Source: Janibacter terrae NBRC 107853
Lineage (GTDB): Bacteria > Actinomycetota > Actinomycetes > Actinomycetales > Dermatophilaceae
Direction: 5' to 3'
Assembly (NCBI RefSeq): GCF_001591405.1
Contig: NZ_BCUV01000003.1
Span: 264,517 to 328,516 of the forward strand
DNA length: 64,000 nucleotides
Within the stretch, counting starts at the first letter, position 1, and every line of letters starts with the position of its first letter. The notes under the pieces were generated by a model. The model worked only from the letters and a program-made list of their open reading frames with translations, did no database searches and had not been told where the DNA came from. Position numbers and translations under genes: made by a program. This document shows, piece by piece, positions 34,132 through 54,917 of the stretch.

Positions 34132-35225
34132 GTGTCAGGACCCAACACCAACTACGACCCGGTCGAGGTCGCCGCGCTCGACCCGCAGGTGATCGAGGAG
34201 GCCGTCGCGGCCGCCCTCGCCGCAGCAGCGGGAGCCACGACCCTCGACGAGCTCAAGCGGATCCGCGGGCAGCACCAGGGCGACAAGAGCCCGCTGGCGC
34301 TGGCCAACCGCGAGATCGGCGCCCTGCCGCCGAGCGCCAAGGCCGAGGCCGGCAAGCGCGTCGGGCAGGCGAGGGGCCGCGTGGGAGCGGCCTTCTCGGC
34401 CCGCCAGGTCGAGCTCGAGGCCGAGCGCGACGAGCGGATCCTCGTCGAGGAGACCCTCGACCTCACCGTGCCGAGCCCGCACCAGCGCCTCGGTGCCCGC
34501 CACCCGATCAGCCTCGTGACCGAGCGGGTCGAGGACATCTTCGTCGGCATGGGCTGGGAGATCGCCGAGGGCCCGGAGATCGAGTCCGAGTGGCTGACCT
34601 TCGACGCGCTCAACATCGGTCCCGACCACCCGGCGCGCGGCGAGCAGGACACCTTCTTCGTCGAGCCGGCCGACGCCGGGGTCGTCCTGCGCACCCACAC
34701 CTCGCCGGTGCAGATCCGCACGATGCTCGACCGCGAGCCGCCGATCTACGTCCTGTGCCCGGGCAAGGTCTTCCGCACCGACGACCTCGACGCGACCCAC
34801 ACCCCGGTCTTCCACCAGTTCGAGGGCCTCGTCGTCGACAAGGGCATCACGATGTCGCACCTGCGCGGGGCGCTCGACGCCTTCGTCCAGGGCCTCTTCG
34901 GCGAGGGCATCGTCACCCGCCTGCGCCCCAACTACTTCCCCTTCACCGAGCCCAGCGCCGAGATCGACTGCCAGTGCTGGGTCTGCCGCGGTGAGGACTC
35001 CGGCTGCCGCACGTGCGGCGGCACCGGCTGGATCGAGCTCGGCGGCTCCGGCATGGTCAACCGTCGAGTGCTCGCGGCGAGCGGCATCGACCCGGACGAG
35101 TACACCGGTTTCGCCTTCGGCCTGGGCATCGAGCGCTCGCTCATGCTGCGCCACGGCGTCGCCGACATGCGCGACATCATCGAGGGGGACGTCCGCTTCT
35201 CGGCGGCGTTCGGGATGGAGATCTG

Positions 35226-35226
<1 letters not shown>
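34132..35226 (+). CDS. pheS: Phenylalanine-tRNA ligase, alpha subunit
   Basis: Catalytic subunit, 364 residues. The N-terminal ~100 residues are the tRNA-binding coiled coil (LDELKRIRGQHQGDKSPLA). Class II motif 2 is in VFRTDDLDATHTPVFHQFEG and motif 3 in GFAFGLGIERSLMLRHGV. The insertion CQCWVCRGEDSGCRTCGG has four cysteines that may bind zinc. It forms a heterotetramer with PheT. GTG 34132 is a leaderless start. Confidence 0.96.
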
Positions 35227-40085
<4,859 letters not shown>

Positions 40086-40095
40086 TCGGACCGGC

Positions 40096-41061
40096 ATGTC
40101 TGCTGAATCCACCCTGCGCGGCGCCATCGACGCCGCGGCCCTGCGGGTCGCCCAGAGCAAGGCCACCACCCTCGTCGAGGCGCTGCCCTGGCTCGAGCGG
40201 TTCCGCGACGCGCTCGTCGTCATCAAGTACGGCGGCAACGCCATGACCGACGACGCCCTCAAGGCGGCCTTCGCCGAGGACATCGTCTTCCTGCGCTTCG
40301 CCGGGCTGCGCCCCGTCGTCGTGCACGGCGGAGGCCCGCAGATCCAGGCCATGCTCGACCGGCTCGGCCTGGAGAGCGAGTTCAAGGGGGGGCTGCGCGT
40401 CACGACCCCCGAGGTCATGGACGTCGTGCGCATGGTTCTCACCGGCCAGGTCGGGCGCGAGCTCGTCGGGCTGCTCAACCAGCACGGCCCCGTCGCGGTC
40501 GGGCTCTCCGGCGAGGACGCCGGGCTCTTCGGCGGACGCCGCAGGGGCGTCGAGATCGACGGCGAGATGGTCGACATCGGTCTCGTCGGTGACGTCGAGT
40601 CGGTCGACCCCGCTGCCGTCCTGGACATCCTCGACGCCGGACGGATCCCCGTCGTCTCGACGATCGCGCCCGACCTGGACGAGGACGGGCAGGTGCTCAA
40701 CGTCAACGCCGACACCGCCGCCGCGGCCCTGGCCGTGGCGCTGCGGGCGCACAAGCTCGTCGTCCTCACCGACGTCGACGGCGTGTACGCCGACTGGCCG
40801 GACCGCGACTCGTTGCTATCCCACCTGAGCGCGTCCGGTGCCCGCGACCTCCTGGCCCGGGTCGACTCCGGCATGATCCCCAAGCTCGAGGCGTGCATCC
40901 GCGCGGTCACCCACGGCGTCCCCCAGGCGCACGTCGTCGACGGCCGCCAGCCGCACTCGATGCTCCTCGAGCTGTTCACCTCGGAGGGCTTCGGGACGAT
41001 GATCCTGCCCGACGACCCGACCACCGCCCCCGACGACGAAGGGGAGGGGAGCCCCTCGTGA
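40096..41061 (+). CDS. argB: Acetylglutamate kinase
   Basis: Second step of arginine synthesis, usually feedback-inhibited by arginine. It has 321 residues. [34 protein letters not shown] and [17 protein letters not shown] are the substrate loops, and [16 protein letters not shown] and [14 protein letters not shown] form the ATP site. The N-terminal helix before [13 protein letters not shown] is the part that carries arginine control in hexameric enzymes. It starts 10 nt after argJ. Confidence 0.95.
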   Translation: MSAESTLRGAIDAAALRVAQSKATTLVEALPWLERFRDALVVIKYGGNAMTDDALKAAFAEDIVFLRFAGLRPVVVHGGGPQIQAMLDRLGLESEFKGGLRVTTPEVMDVVRMVLTGQVGRELVGLLNQHGPVAVGLSGEDAGLFGGRRRGVEIDGEMVDIGLVGDVESVDPAAVLDILDAGRIPVVSTIAPDLDEDGQVLNVNADTAAAALAVALRAHKLVVLTDVDGVYADWPDRDSLLSHLSASGARDLLARVDSGMIPKLEACIRAVTHGVPQAHVVDGRQPHSMLLELFTSEGFGTMILPDDPTTAPDDEGEGSPS

Positions 41062-42266
41062 GCACCGTCTCGCCCGCACACCAGCAGCTGCTCGAGCGCT
41101 ACCGCGCCAGCCACATCGGGGTCTTCGGCCTCCCCGGGCTCGTCCTCTCGCACGGCGAGGGCCCCTACGTCTGGGACGTCGACGGCACCCGCTACCTCGA
41201 CCTGCTCGGCGGCATCGCCGTCAACGCCCTCGGCCACGGCCACCCGGAGCTCGTCGCCGCGATCTCCAAGCAGGCCGGCACCGCCGTGCACGTCAGCAAC
41301 TTCTTCACGACCCAGGCGCAGATCGAGGCGGCCGAGGCGGTCCTGCGCATCGCGCAGGCCCCGGAGGGGTCCGGCATCTTCTTCTGCAACAGCGGGTCGG
41401 AGGCCGTCGAGACCGCGATCAAGCTCTCGCGCCGCACCGGCCGCACGGGGATCGTCGCCGCCGGAGGTGCCTTCCACGGGCGGACCACCGGCGCGCTGAG
41501 CCTCACCCACAAGGCGGCCTACCGGACCCCCTTCGAGCCACTGCTCCCCGGGGTGACGCACGTGACGCCCGGCGACGTCGACGCCCTGCGCGCCGCCGTC
41601 GGCCCTGACACCGCGATGGTCCTCCTCGAGCCGATCCAGGGGGAGGCGGGCGTCGTCCCCACCCCGCCCGGCTACCTCGCCGCCGCCCGCGAGATCACCC
41701 GCGAGGTGGGCGCCCTCCTCGTCCTGGACGAGATCCAGACCGGTATCGGCCGCACCGGGGCGTGGTTCGCCCACCAGCTCGAGGGCGTCGTACCGGACGC
41801 GATCACCGTCGCCAAGGGGCTTGGCGGGGGAGTGCCGATCGGCGGCCTCGTCACCTTCGGTCCCGAGGTGACCGGCCTGCTGACGGCCGGCCAGCACGGG
41901 TCCACCTTCGGCGGCAACCCGCTCGCCTGCAGTGCGGCCCTGGCGGTCATCGCCACCATCGAGTCCCAGGACCTCATGGCGCACGCCGTGGCCGTCGGCG
42001 AGGCCCTCGTCGCGCAGGTCGCCGCGCTCGACCACCCGTTGGTCGCCGGGGTCCGTGGGGCGGGGCTGCTCCGCGCCGTCGTCCTGACCCGGGAGATCGC
42101 GCCCGCCGTGGCCCTGGCCGCCCGCGCCCGCGGCTTCATCGTCAACCCCGTGGCGCCGGACGCCCTGCGCCTGGCGCCGCCGCTCACCATCACCACCGAC
42201 CAGCTCGCGACCTTCGTCGAGGCGCTGCCCGCGCTCCTCGACCAGGCCGCCAAGGAGTCCGCATGA
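41058..42266 (+). CDS. argD: Acetylornithine aminotransferase
   Basis: PLP enzyme of subgroup II, 402 residues. [63 protein letters not shown] and [15 protein letters not shown] are present; the PLP lysine is in [16 protein letters not shown]. It makes N-acetylornithine from the semialdehyde and may also act in lysine synthesis. GTG 41058 overlaps argB and its stop overlaps argF. Confidence 0.95.
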   Translation: MSTVSPAHQQLLERYRASHIGVFGLPGLVLSHGEGPYVWDVDGTRYLDLLGGIAVNALGHGHPELVAAISKQAGTAVHVSNFFTTQAQIEAAEAVLRIAQAPEGSGIFFCNSGSEAVETAIKLSRRTGRTGIVAAGGAFHGRTTGALSLTHKAAYRTPFEPLLPGVTHVTPGDVDALRAAVGPDTAMVLLEPIQGEAGVVPTPPGYLAAAREITREVGALLVLDEIQTGIGRTGAWFAHQLEGVVPDAITVAKGLGGGVPIGGLVTFGPEVTGLLTAGQHGSTFGGNPLACSAALAVIATIESQDLMAHAVAVGEALVAQVAALDHPLVAGVRGAGLLRAVVLTREIAPAVALAARARGFIVNPVAPDALRLAPPLTITTDQLATFVEALPALLDQAAKESA

Positions 42267-43197
42267 CCGTCCGCCACCTCCTCGCCGACGACGACCTGAC
42301 GGCCGCCGAGCAGGCCGAGGTGCTCGACCTCGCCGCGGCGCTCAAGGCCGACCGCCACGCAGAGCAGCCGCTGGCCGGCCCGCAGGCCGTCGCGATCATC
42401 TTCGACAAGCCGACGCTGCGCACCCAGCTCTCCTTCGCCACCGGTGTCGCCGAGCTCGGTGGCTACCCGATGACGGTCGACGGCAACCTCGCCCAGATCG
42501 GCACCCGCGAGTCGATCGCGGACGTGGCGCGGGTCGTCGGGCGCCAGGTGAGCGCCATCGTGTGGCGCACCCACGGCCAGGACCGGCTGCAGGAGATGGC
42601 CGACCACGTCGACGTGCCGGTCGTCAACGCCCTCACCGACGACTACCACCCGTGCCAGCTGCTCGCGGACCTGCTGACGATCCGTGAGCACAAGGGGAGC
42701 ACTGCCGGACGCACGATCGCCTACCTCGGCGACGGCGCCAACAACATGGCGCACAGCTACCTCCTCGCCTGCGCCCTCGCCGGGATGCACGTGCGCATCG
42801 GCACCCCGGCGACCCACCAGCCCTCACCGGACGTCCTCGTCCGCGCCGAGCGGATCGCCGCCGAGCAGGGCGGCTCGGTGCTCGTCACGGACGACCCGGT
42901 GGCCGCCGTGGACGGCGCCGACGTCGTGGCGACCGACACCTGGGTCTCCATGGGCATGGAGGGCGAGAAGGGCGATCGCACCGGCCAGGCGTCGCCCTTC
43001 GCCCCCTTCGCCGTGACCCGTGGCCTCATGGCCCACGCGGCCGCCGAGGCGATCGTGCTGCACTGCCTGCCCGCCTACCGCGGTCTCGAGATCGAGGCCG
43101 AGGTCATCGACGGCGAGCAGTCGGTCGTCTGGGACGAGGCCGAGAACAGGCTCCACGCGCAGAAGGCGCTCCTCACCTTCCTCCTGCGCGCCTCGTC

Positions 43198-43201
<4 letters not shown>
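42263..43201 (+). CDS. argF: Ornithine carbamoyltransferase
   Basis: Makes citrulline from ornithine and carbamoyl phosphate. It has 312 residues. The ornithine-side motif [38 protein letters not shown] and [15 protein letters not shown] are normal. The carbamoyl-phosphate loop, usually STRTR, reads [12 protein letters not shown], with TLRTQ in its place. The central Arg and Thr are kept. ATG 42263 overlaps argD by 4 nt; its stop overlaps argR. Confidence 0.92.
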
Positions 43202-45155
<1,954 letters not shown>

Positions 45156-45156
45156 C

Positions 45157-45786
45157 GTGGGCCCGTCGGGGCGCCGGCTGGTCGCGCAGGACCTGTCCGC
45201 CGACCCCCTGACCGTCGCCCCCGTCCTGCTCGGGAGCCACCTCGTCGTCGGCGACGTGACGCTGCGTCTCACCGAGGTCGAGGCGTACTGGGGGAGCGTC
45301 GACCCCGGATCGCACGGCTACCGCGGCATGACGCCGCGCACCGAGGTGATGTTCGGGCCGCCCGGACGCCTCTACGTCTACCGGTCGTACGGCATCCACT
45401 GGTGCGCCAACATCGTCTGCGGGACGAAGGGGGAGTGCGCCGCAGTCCTGCTGCGTGCCGGTGAGGTCGTGGTCGGGCAGGGGCTGGCCATGGAGCGACG
45501 TCCCGGCGCCGCGGTGCGCGACCTTGCCCGTGGACCGGGGCGGCTCACCAAGGCCCTGGGACTCGACGGTGACGACGACGGCGCCGCGGTCGTGGGGAGG
45601 GGCGCGCGCCTCGTCCTGCGGGCCCCGGCCGAGCCGGTGCCCGCCGAACGCATCCGCACGGGTCCGCGCGTGGGGGTCTCGGGCCCCGGCGGCGACGCGG
45701 AGGCCTTCCCGTGGCGGTACTGGATCGACGGGGACCCGACCGTCTCCGCGTATCGGCCCGGCGGGCCCCGCGTCAGGCGGGGCTGA
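45157..45786 (+). CDS. DNA-3-methyladenine glycosylase (AAG/MPG type)
   Basis: Base-excision repair of alkylated purines, 209 residues. LTEVEAYWGSVDPGSHGYRG with the catalytic Glu, MFGPPGRLYVYRSYGIHWCAN with the intercalating Tyr region, and LARGPGRLTKALGL are signatures of the eukaryote-like AAG family. It begins 1 nt after argH, so it is probably read with the arg operon. Its 3' end overlaps the convergent bfr gene by 14 nt. Confidence 0.93.
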   Translation: MGPSGRRLVAQDLSADPLTVAPVLLGSHLVVGDVTLRLTEVEAYWGSVDPGSHGYRGMTPRTEVMFGPPGRLYVYRSYGIHWCANIVCGTKGECAAVLLRAGEVVVGQGLAMERRPGAAVRDLARGPGRLTKALGLDGDDDGAAVVGRGARLVLRAPAEPVPAERIRTGPRVGVSGPGGDAEAFPWRYWIDGDPTVSAYRPGGPRVRRG

Positions 45787-46261
45787 CCCCGACGTCGACC
45801 TGCTGGGCGAGGTAGTTCTCCAGACCCACGCGGGCGATCGCGTCGAGCTGTGCCTCGAACCAGTCCCCGTGGCGCTCCTCGTCGCGGGCCATCTCCTCGA
45901 AGATCGAGGCGGTGGCGTGGTCGCCGAGCTCGTGGCACTCCTTGGCGCCGGCGTTGAACTGGTTGATCGCGACGATCTCGCCGGCGAGGGCCAGCTCGAG
46001 CATCTCCTTGGCGTCCTCGCCGATCTGGATGTTGTTGAGCTTCTGCACGTTGGGGTGGCCGTCGAACATGAGGATGCGCTCGATGAGCTCGTCGGCGTCC
46101 TTCATCTCGCCGATCGACAGGTCGTAGAAGACCTTGCCCAGGCGTGGCAGGCCCCAGTTGTCGAGCATGCGCGCGTGGAGGAAGTAGGCGTTGACGACGG
46201 TGAGCTCGAGGGTGAGTGCCTCGTTGAGGAGGGTGACGACTCGAGGGTCAGCTGGCTGCAC
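45773..46261 (-). CDS. bfr: Bacterioferritin
   Basis: Iron-storage protein that forms a 24-subunit shell, 162 residues. LELTVVNAYFLHARMLDNWG carries the first ferroxidase Glu and Tyr, and MARDEERHGDWFEAQLD carries the second Glu and His. The haem-ligand Met is in IGEMKDADELIERIL. The residue two places after that Met, a ferroxidase His in E. coli, is Asp here. GTG 46261 is preceded by GGAGG. It overlaps the end of bfd by 14 nt, so the two are co-expressed. Confidence 0.93.
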   Translation of the reverse strand: MQPADPRVVTLLNEALTLELTVVNAYFLHARMLDNWGLPRLGKVFYDLSIGEMKDADELIERILMFDGHPNVQKLNNIQIGEDAKEMLELALAGEIVAINQFNAGAKECHELGDHATASIFEEMARDEERHGDWFEAQLDAIARVGLENYLAQQVDVGVSPA

Positions 46262-46469
46262 GGTGGACCTCCGCGGAAGTGGTGAAGAGACCGTGATCGG
46301 CCTCGCTCCCCACATGTTCGCAGAGGATCTGCCGCACGGAGAAGACACAGGCCCCGCAGTCGCGACCGGCGCCGGTGCTCGCGCACACGCGAGAGAGTGT
46401 CGTCGCGCCCTGGGCGGCCGCCTCGGCGATCGCCCGGTCGCCGACGACGGCGCAGTGACACACGATCAC
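46248..46469 (-). CDS. bfd: Bacterioferritin-associated ferredoxin
   Basis: A 73-residue [2Fe-2S] protein. The four cysteines are in VIVCHCAVV (CxC) and GAGRDCGACVFSV (CxxC), the Bfd arrangement. It passes electrons to bacterioferritin to release stored iron. GTG 46469 gives the family N-terminus and follows GAAGGGAGA. It is first in the bfd-bfr operon and lies just downstream of an iron box. Its last residues are encoded within the start of bfr. Confidence 0.9.
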   Translation of the reverse strand: MIVCHCAVVGDRAIAEAAAQGATTLSRVCASTGAGRDCGACVFSVRQILCEHVGSEADHGLFTTSAEVHRAAS

Positions 46470-46488
46470 GAGACTCTCCCTTCGTTGC

Positions 46489-46507
46489 TGAGGTGAGGCA
46501 TACCTTA
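46489..46507 (-). promoter_or_regulatory. DtxR/IdeR-type iron box upstream of bfd
   Basis: Read on the minus strand, TAAGGTATGCCTCACCTCA matches the 19-bp iron-box consensus (TTAGGTTAGGCTAACCTAA) at 13 positions. It is about 20 nt before the bfd start. Iron-dependent control of bacterioferritin by IdeR is known in mycobacteria, as an activator there. Confidence 0.6.
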
Positions 46508-46638
46508 GCCCAGCGGGGAAGTCTCCTGTCACGGGGTGTTCCACATGCCGGACCGGTGCGCCTCCGGGACGACGCGGTGCGGCATGGCAGGCTGGGGAGG
46601 GGCGCGACCGCGCGCCCCGCGACCTCCCGGAAGGACCC

Positions 46639-47919
46639 ATGGCCACCGTGACCGACATCCTCGACGAGCTGCAGTGGCGCGGAGCGGTGGCGCAGACCAC
46701 CGACGAGGACGCCCTGCGACAGGCCCTCGCCGACGGACCGGTCACGGTGTACTGCGGCTTCGACCCGACGGCCCCGTCGCTCCACTTCGGCAACTTCGTC
46801 CAGCTCGTCGCCCTGCGCCGCCTGCAGCGAGCGGGCCACAAGGTCATCTGCCTGGTCGGCGGCTCGACGGGCCTCATCGGGGATCCCAAGCCGACGAGCG
46901 AGCGCCAGCTGAGGACCAAGGAGCACACGGCGCAGAACGTCGCGCGGATCAAGGAGCTCGTCCAGCCCTTCCTCGACTTCGACGGCAGCCAGGGAGCCGA
47001 GCACCCGGCGATCCTCGTCGACAACCTCGACTGGACAGCTCCGATGTCCGCCCTGGACTTCCTGCGGGACGTGGGCAAGCACTTCCGGGTCAACCAGATG
47101 ATCCGCAAGGACGCGATCGCGGCGCGGCTCGAGAGCCAGGAGGGGATCTCGTACACGGAGTTCAGCTACCAGCTGCTCCAGGCGCTCGACTACCTCGAGC
47201 TCTACCGGACCCACGGCTGCAGCCTCCAGGTGGGCGGCTCGGACCAGTGGGGCAACCTCACCGCGGGGGTCGACCTGATCCACCGCGCCGAGGGGGCCTC
47301 GGTGCATGCCCTGACCTCGCCGCTCCTCACCGACTCGCACGGGGTCAAGTACGGCAAGTCCGAGGGGAATGCCATCTGGCTCTCTGCCGACCTGACGAGC
47401 CCGTACGCCTTCTACCAGTACTTCCTCAACGTCGAGGACGCCTCCGTGGTCACGCTGCTCAAGGTCTTCACCGACCGGGGACGTGACGAGATCGCCGAGC
47501 TCGAGCGACTCGTGGCCGACGAGCCCTACCGCAGGGCGGCGCAGAAGGCGCTGGCCTCGGACATGACCACGCTGGTGCACGGCGCGCAGGCCACCTCGGC
47601 CGTGCAGGCGGCCTCGGAGGCACTCTTCGGCAAGGGCGACCTGGCGGCCCTGGACGAGCCGACGCTGCTGGACGCGACAGCGGAGCTCCCCGGCGCCGAC
47701 GTATCGATAGGGACGGGGGTCCTCGACGCCCTCGTCGCGACCGGCCTCGTCGACTCCAAGAAGGCCGCCCGTCGCGCGATCGGCGACGGAGCCGTCTCGA
47801 TCAACGGGGCCAAGGTCACCGACGAGGCACACGCGATGGCCCCGGAGGACTACCTCCACGGGCGCGTAGCCGTCCTGCGGCGTGGCCGCAAGAACCTCGC
47901 CGCGGCCCGCCACCCCTGA
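46639..47919 (+). CDS. tyrS: Tyrosine-tRNA ligase
   Basis: Class I synthetase of 426 residues. VYCGFDPTAPSLHFGNFVQL holds the HIGH-like motif (HFGN), VGGSDQWGNLTAGVDLIHR recognises tyrosine, and KYGKSEGNAIWL is the KMSKS equivalent. The C-terminal S4 RNA-binding domain (KKAARRAIGDGAVSINGAKV) is intact. GGAAGGA precedes ATG 46639. The rRNA operon follows in the same direction. Confidence 0.96.
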   Translation: MATVTDILDELQWRGAVAQTTDEDALRQALADGPVTVYCGFDPTAPSLHFGNFVQLVALRRLQRAGHKVICLVGGSTGLIGDPKPTSERQLRTKEHTAQNVARIKELVQPFLDFDGSQGAEHPAILVDNLDWTAPMSALDFLRDVGKHFRVNQMIRKDAIAARLESQEGISYTEFSYQLLQALDYLELYRTHGCSLQVGGSDQWGNLTAGVDLIHRAEGASVHALTSPLLTDSHGVKYGKSEGNAIWLSADLTSPYAFYQYFLNVEDASVVTLLKVFTDRGRDEIAELERLVADEPYRRAAQKALASDMTTLVHGAQATSAVQAASEALFGKGDLAALDEPTLLDATAELPGADVSIGTGVLDALVATGLVDSKKAARRAIGDGAVSINGAKVTDEAHAMAPEDYLHGRVAVLRRGRKNLAAARHP

Positions 47920-47974
47920 CCGTCGCCGGGGCACGGCGCCGAATCCCCGGAAATCCGGGGGATCCGGGGCCGAT

Positions 47975-48004
47975 TTGGTTTCTGCCAGATCCTTGATCTA
48001 CTGT
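47975..48004 (+). promoter_or_regulatory. rRNA promoter P1
   Basis: TTGGTT (47975-47980), an 18-nt spacer and TACTGT (47999-48004). It lies about 550 nt before the 16S gene. Confidence 0.5.
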
Positions 48005-48141
48005 TCTCGATGTCAGCCCGAGAGGGAGGAACGGACTCCACGCGGTGGCCCTTGCAGGGTCGCACCAAGCAGGCCGGTCCCACCGAGCAGACATCCACTC
48101 CGAGCGAGTCGCCACAGCACTTCGGTGCCGGTGGGACGGAC

Positions 48142-48171
48142 TTGGAAGCTCAGCAGCACGGCTGCTAGAGT
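48142..48171 (+). promoter_or_regulatory. rRNA promoter P2
   Basis: TTGGAA (48142-48147), an 18-nt spacer and TAGAGT (48166-48171), about 380 nt before 16S rRNA. Confidence 0.5.
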
Positions 48172-48320
48172 GGGAGACCGCCGCAGGCGCCAGACCCGCA
48201 CAACGACCTCCACGAGGACGAGCGAGTTTGACCCGCGACGATCACAAGAAGTAAGTTTGAGAAGTTGCCCCTTGTGCGGGCCGCCTGGTTTGGGTGGTGT
48301 GTGTGGGGTGTGCGTGTGAA

Positions 48321-48341
48321 TCTTGAGAACTCAACAGCGTG
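48321..48341 (+). promoter_or_regulatory. rRNA antitermination box in the leader
   Basis: CTTGAGAACTCAACAGCGTG matches the boxA-type leader element of actinobacterial rrn operons. A related copy, TTGAGAACTACACAGTGGAC, precedes 23S at about 50419-50438. Confidence 0.6.
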
Positions 48342-48551
48342 TCAAAAATCGATGCCAATACCTCGTTCTGGCTGATTGTGGTTCGACTCTATTGTGGGGT
48401 TGGGCCTGGTTGGTTGGAGTGAAATTTTTTCCTTTGGTTGACAAGAGATTCAAACAGCGATTGCGCTGGTTGTTCTTGCTCAGTCATGGTTCAGCCCTTT
48501 GTTGGGTTATGGATTGCTCCCTTTGAGCCTTTTGGGTTCGGGGGGTGTTGA

Positions 48552-53564
<5,013 letters not shown>

Positions 53565-53660
53565 CACACACAACATCTGTTGCGTAACAAAAGATTGACT
53601 CGCGTCCACTGTGCAGTTCCCGAGATACGGTCGGGACACTGTCCACGTATTTCCATAGAG

Positions 53661-53778
53661 TTTCGGCTGTCATAGCGAGGGGGAAACGCCCGGTCCCATT
53701 CCGAACCCGGAAGCTAAGCCCTTCAGCGCCGATGGTACTGCACTGGTGACGGTGTGGGAGAGTAGGACGCAGCCGGAC
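53661..53778 (+). rRNA. rrf: 5S ribosomal RNA
   Basis: About 118 nt. TTCGGCTGTC pairs with GCAGCCGGA to close helix I, and CGGTCCCATTCCGAACCCGG and GATGGTACTGC are the conserved loops. It lies about 97 nt after 23S. Confidence 0.96.
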
Positions 53779-53790
53779 AAACATTGAGCA

Positions 53791-53840
53791 GAAACGCCCT
53801 GGTCGGCTCGTCACAGACGAGTTGTCAGGGCGTTTCTTGC
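53791..53840 (+). terminator. Intrinsic terminator of the rRNA operon
   Basis: GAAACGCCCTG (53791-53801) pairs with CAGGGCGTTTC (53826-53836), followed by TTGCATTT. An inner CTCGTC/GACGAG stem extends it. Confidence 0.85.
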
Positions 53841-53903
53841 ATTTGATCCCCGATCCACGGGAGTGTGGCTCTCGCAGGGACAAGGTCTAGAGAGGTATCA
53901 GAC

Positions 53904-54917
53904 GTGGACGAGAGGTCGAACCGACCCCAAGGTGGACGTGGCCGACCCGGTGGAGGGCGGCCGGGCGGTGGACGCTCCGAGCGATCCGGCGGAGGCCGTC
54001 CCGGCGGCAGCGGGGAACGGCCGCGTCGCGACGGCGGCCAAGGCCGTCCCTTCCGTGAGGACCGACGAGACGATCGCGACCGCCGCGCCGGTGAGCGTGG
54101 ACCCGGGGACCGGCGTGACTCGCGCCCCGAGCGTGGAGGCACCGGTCGTGAGGACCAGGAGCGCGGCGGATCCCGTCTGGTGCCCAAGGAGGGCCGCAAG
54201 CCCGAGCCGGCCATCGCGCCCGATGTCACCGGCGCCGAGATCGACCGCAGCGTCAAGCAGCAGCTGCGCACCCTGAGCAAGGAGAATGCCGAGGGCGTCG
54301 CCCAGCACCTCGTGATGGTCGCGGCACTCCTCGAGGCAGAGGACCTGGACGGCGCCCTGGCGCACGCCGAGACCGCCGTGCGGCGTGCCGGACGGGTCCC
54401 GGCCGCACGTGAGGCGCTTGGCTTCGTGGCCTACCGCATGGGCGACTACGCGCGTGCGCTCACGGAGTTCCGCACCGTTCGCCGGCTGAGCGGGTCCTCG
54501 CACCTACTGCCGCTCATGGTCGACTGCGAACGTGGGCTCGGCCGTCCGGCGCGCGCTCTCGAGCTGCTCGGCTCGCCGGAGGCGCGTCAGCTCGGCCAGG
54601 AGGAGCAGATCGAGCTGCTCATCGTCGGGTCCGGCATTCGTCGTGACATGGGCCAGCCCCAGGCTGCTGTCCTCGCCCTCCAGGGGCAGGTGGACAAGGT
54701 GAAGAACAAGCCGTGGGCACCGCGCGTCTGGTACGCCTACGCCGACGCGCTGCTCGAGGTCGGGCGGCGCGACGACGCCCGGGCCTGGTTCGCCAAGGCG
54801 GCGGTGGCCGACCAGGACGGAGAGACGGACGCGGTCGAGCGCGTCGAGGAGCTCGACGGCGTGCACGTCGAGGAGCTCGATGACGTGGGCGACGGCGGGG
54901 AGACGCCGCAGCCGTGA
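53904..54917 (+). CDS. TPR protein with a disordered Arg/Gly-rich N-terminus
   Basis: A 337-residue protein. Residues ~1-95 are low-complexity R, G, P and D repeats (RPGGGRPGGGRSERSGG), probably disordered and able to bind nucleic acid. Residues ~110-310 are helical repeats of TPR type (LEAEDLDGALAHAETAVRRA, VAYRMGDYARALTEFRTV, YAYADALLEVGRRDDARAWF). The tail is acidic. An equivalent gene lies near tyrS in mycobacteria. The role is unknown; a link with ribosomes is only suggested by the RG tail and rRNA neighbour. GTG 53904 is the first plausible start. The stop overlaps the HAD gene. Confidence 0.75.
   Translation: MDERSNRPQGGRGRPGGGRPGGGRSERSGGGRPGGSGERPRRDGGQGRPFREDRRDDRDRRAGERGPGDRRDSRPERGGTGREDQERGGSRLVPKEGRKPEPAIAPDVTGAEIDRSVKQQLRTLSKENAEGVAQHLVMVAALLEAEDLDGALAHAETAVRRAGRVPAAREALGFVAYRMGDYARALTEFRTVRRLSGSSHLLPLMVDCERGLGRPARALELLGSPEARQLGQEEQIELLIVGSGIRRDMGQPQAAVLALQGQVDKVKNKPWAPRVWYAYADALLEVGRRDDARAWFAKAAVADQDGETDAVERVEELDGVHVEELDDVGDGGETPQP

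Larger units (their letters stand above)
47920..48551 (+). other. Intergenic region: tyrS hairpin and rRNA promoter/leader
   Basis: No protein gene is supported in these 632 nt. After tyrS a small hairpin (CCCCGG/CCGGGG at 47946-47960) may end its transcript. Two promoters and an antitermination box follow. From about 48250 the leader is clearly T- and G-rich compared with the rest of the window. Confidence 0.75.

Noticed and set aside
45773..45786. Frameshift or assembly error at the glycosylase/bfr overlap
   Set aside because: Both convergent genes have full-length family C-termini; a 14-nt tail-to-tail overlap is ordinary in compact genomes.
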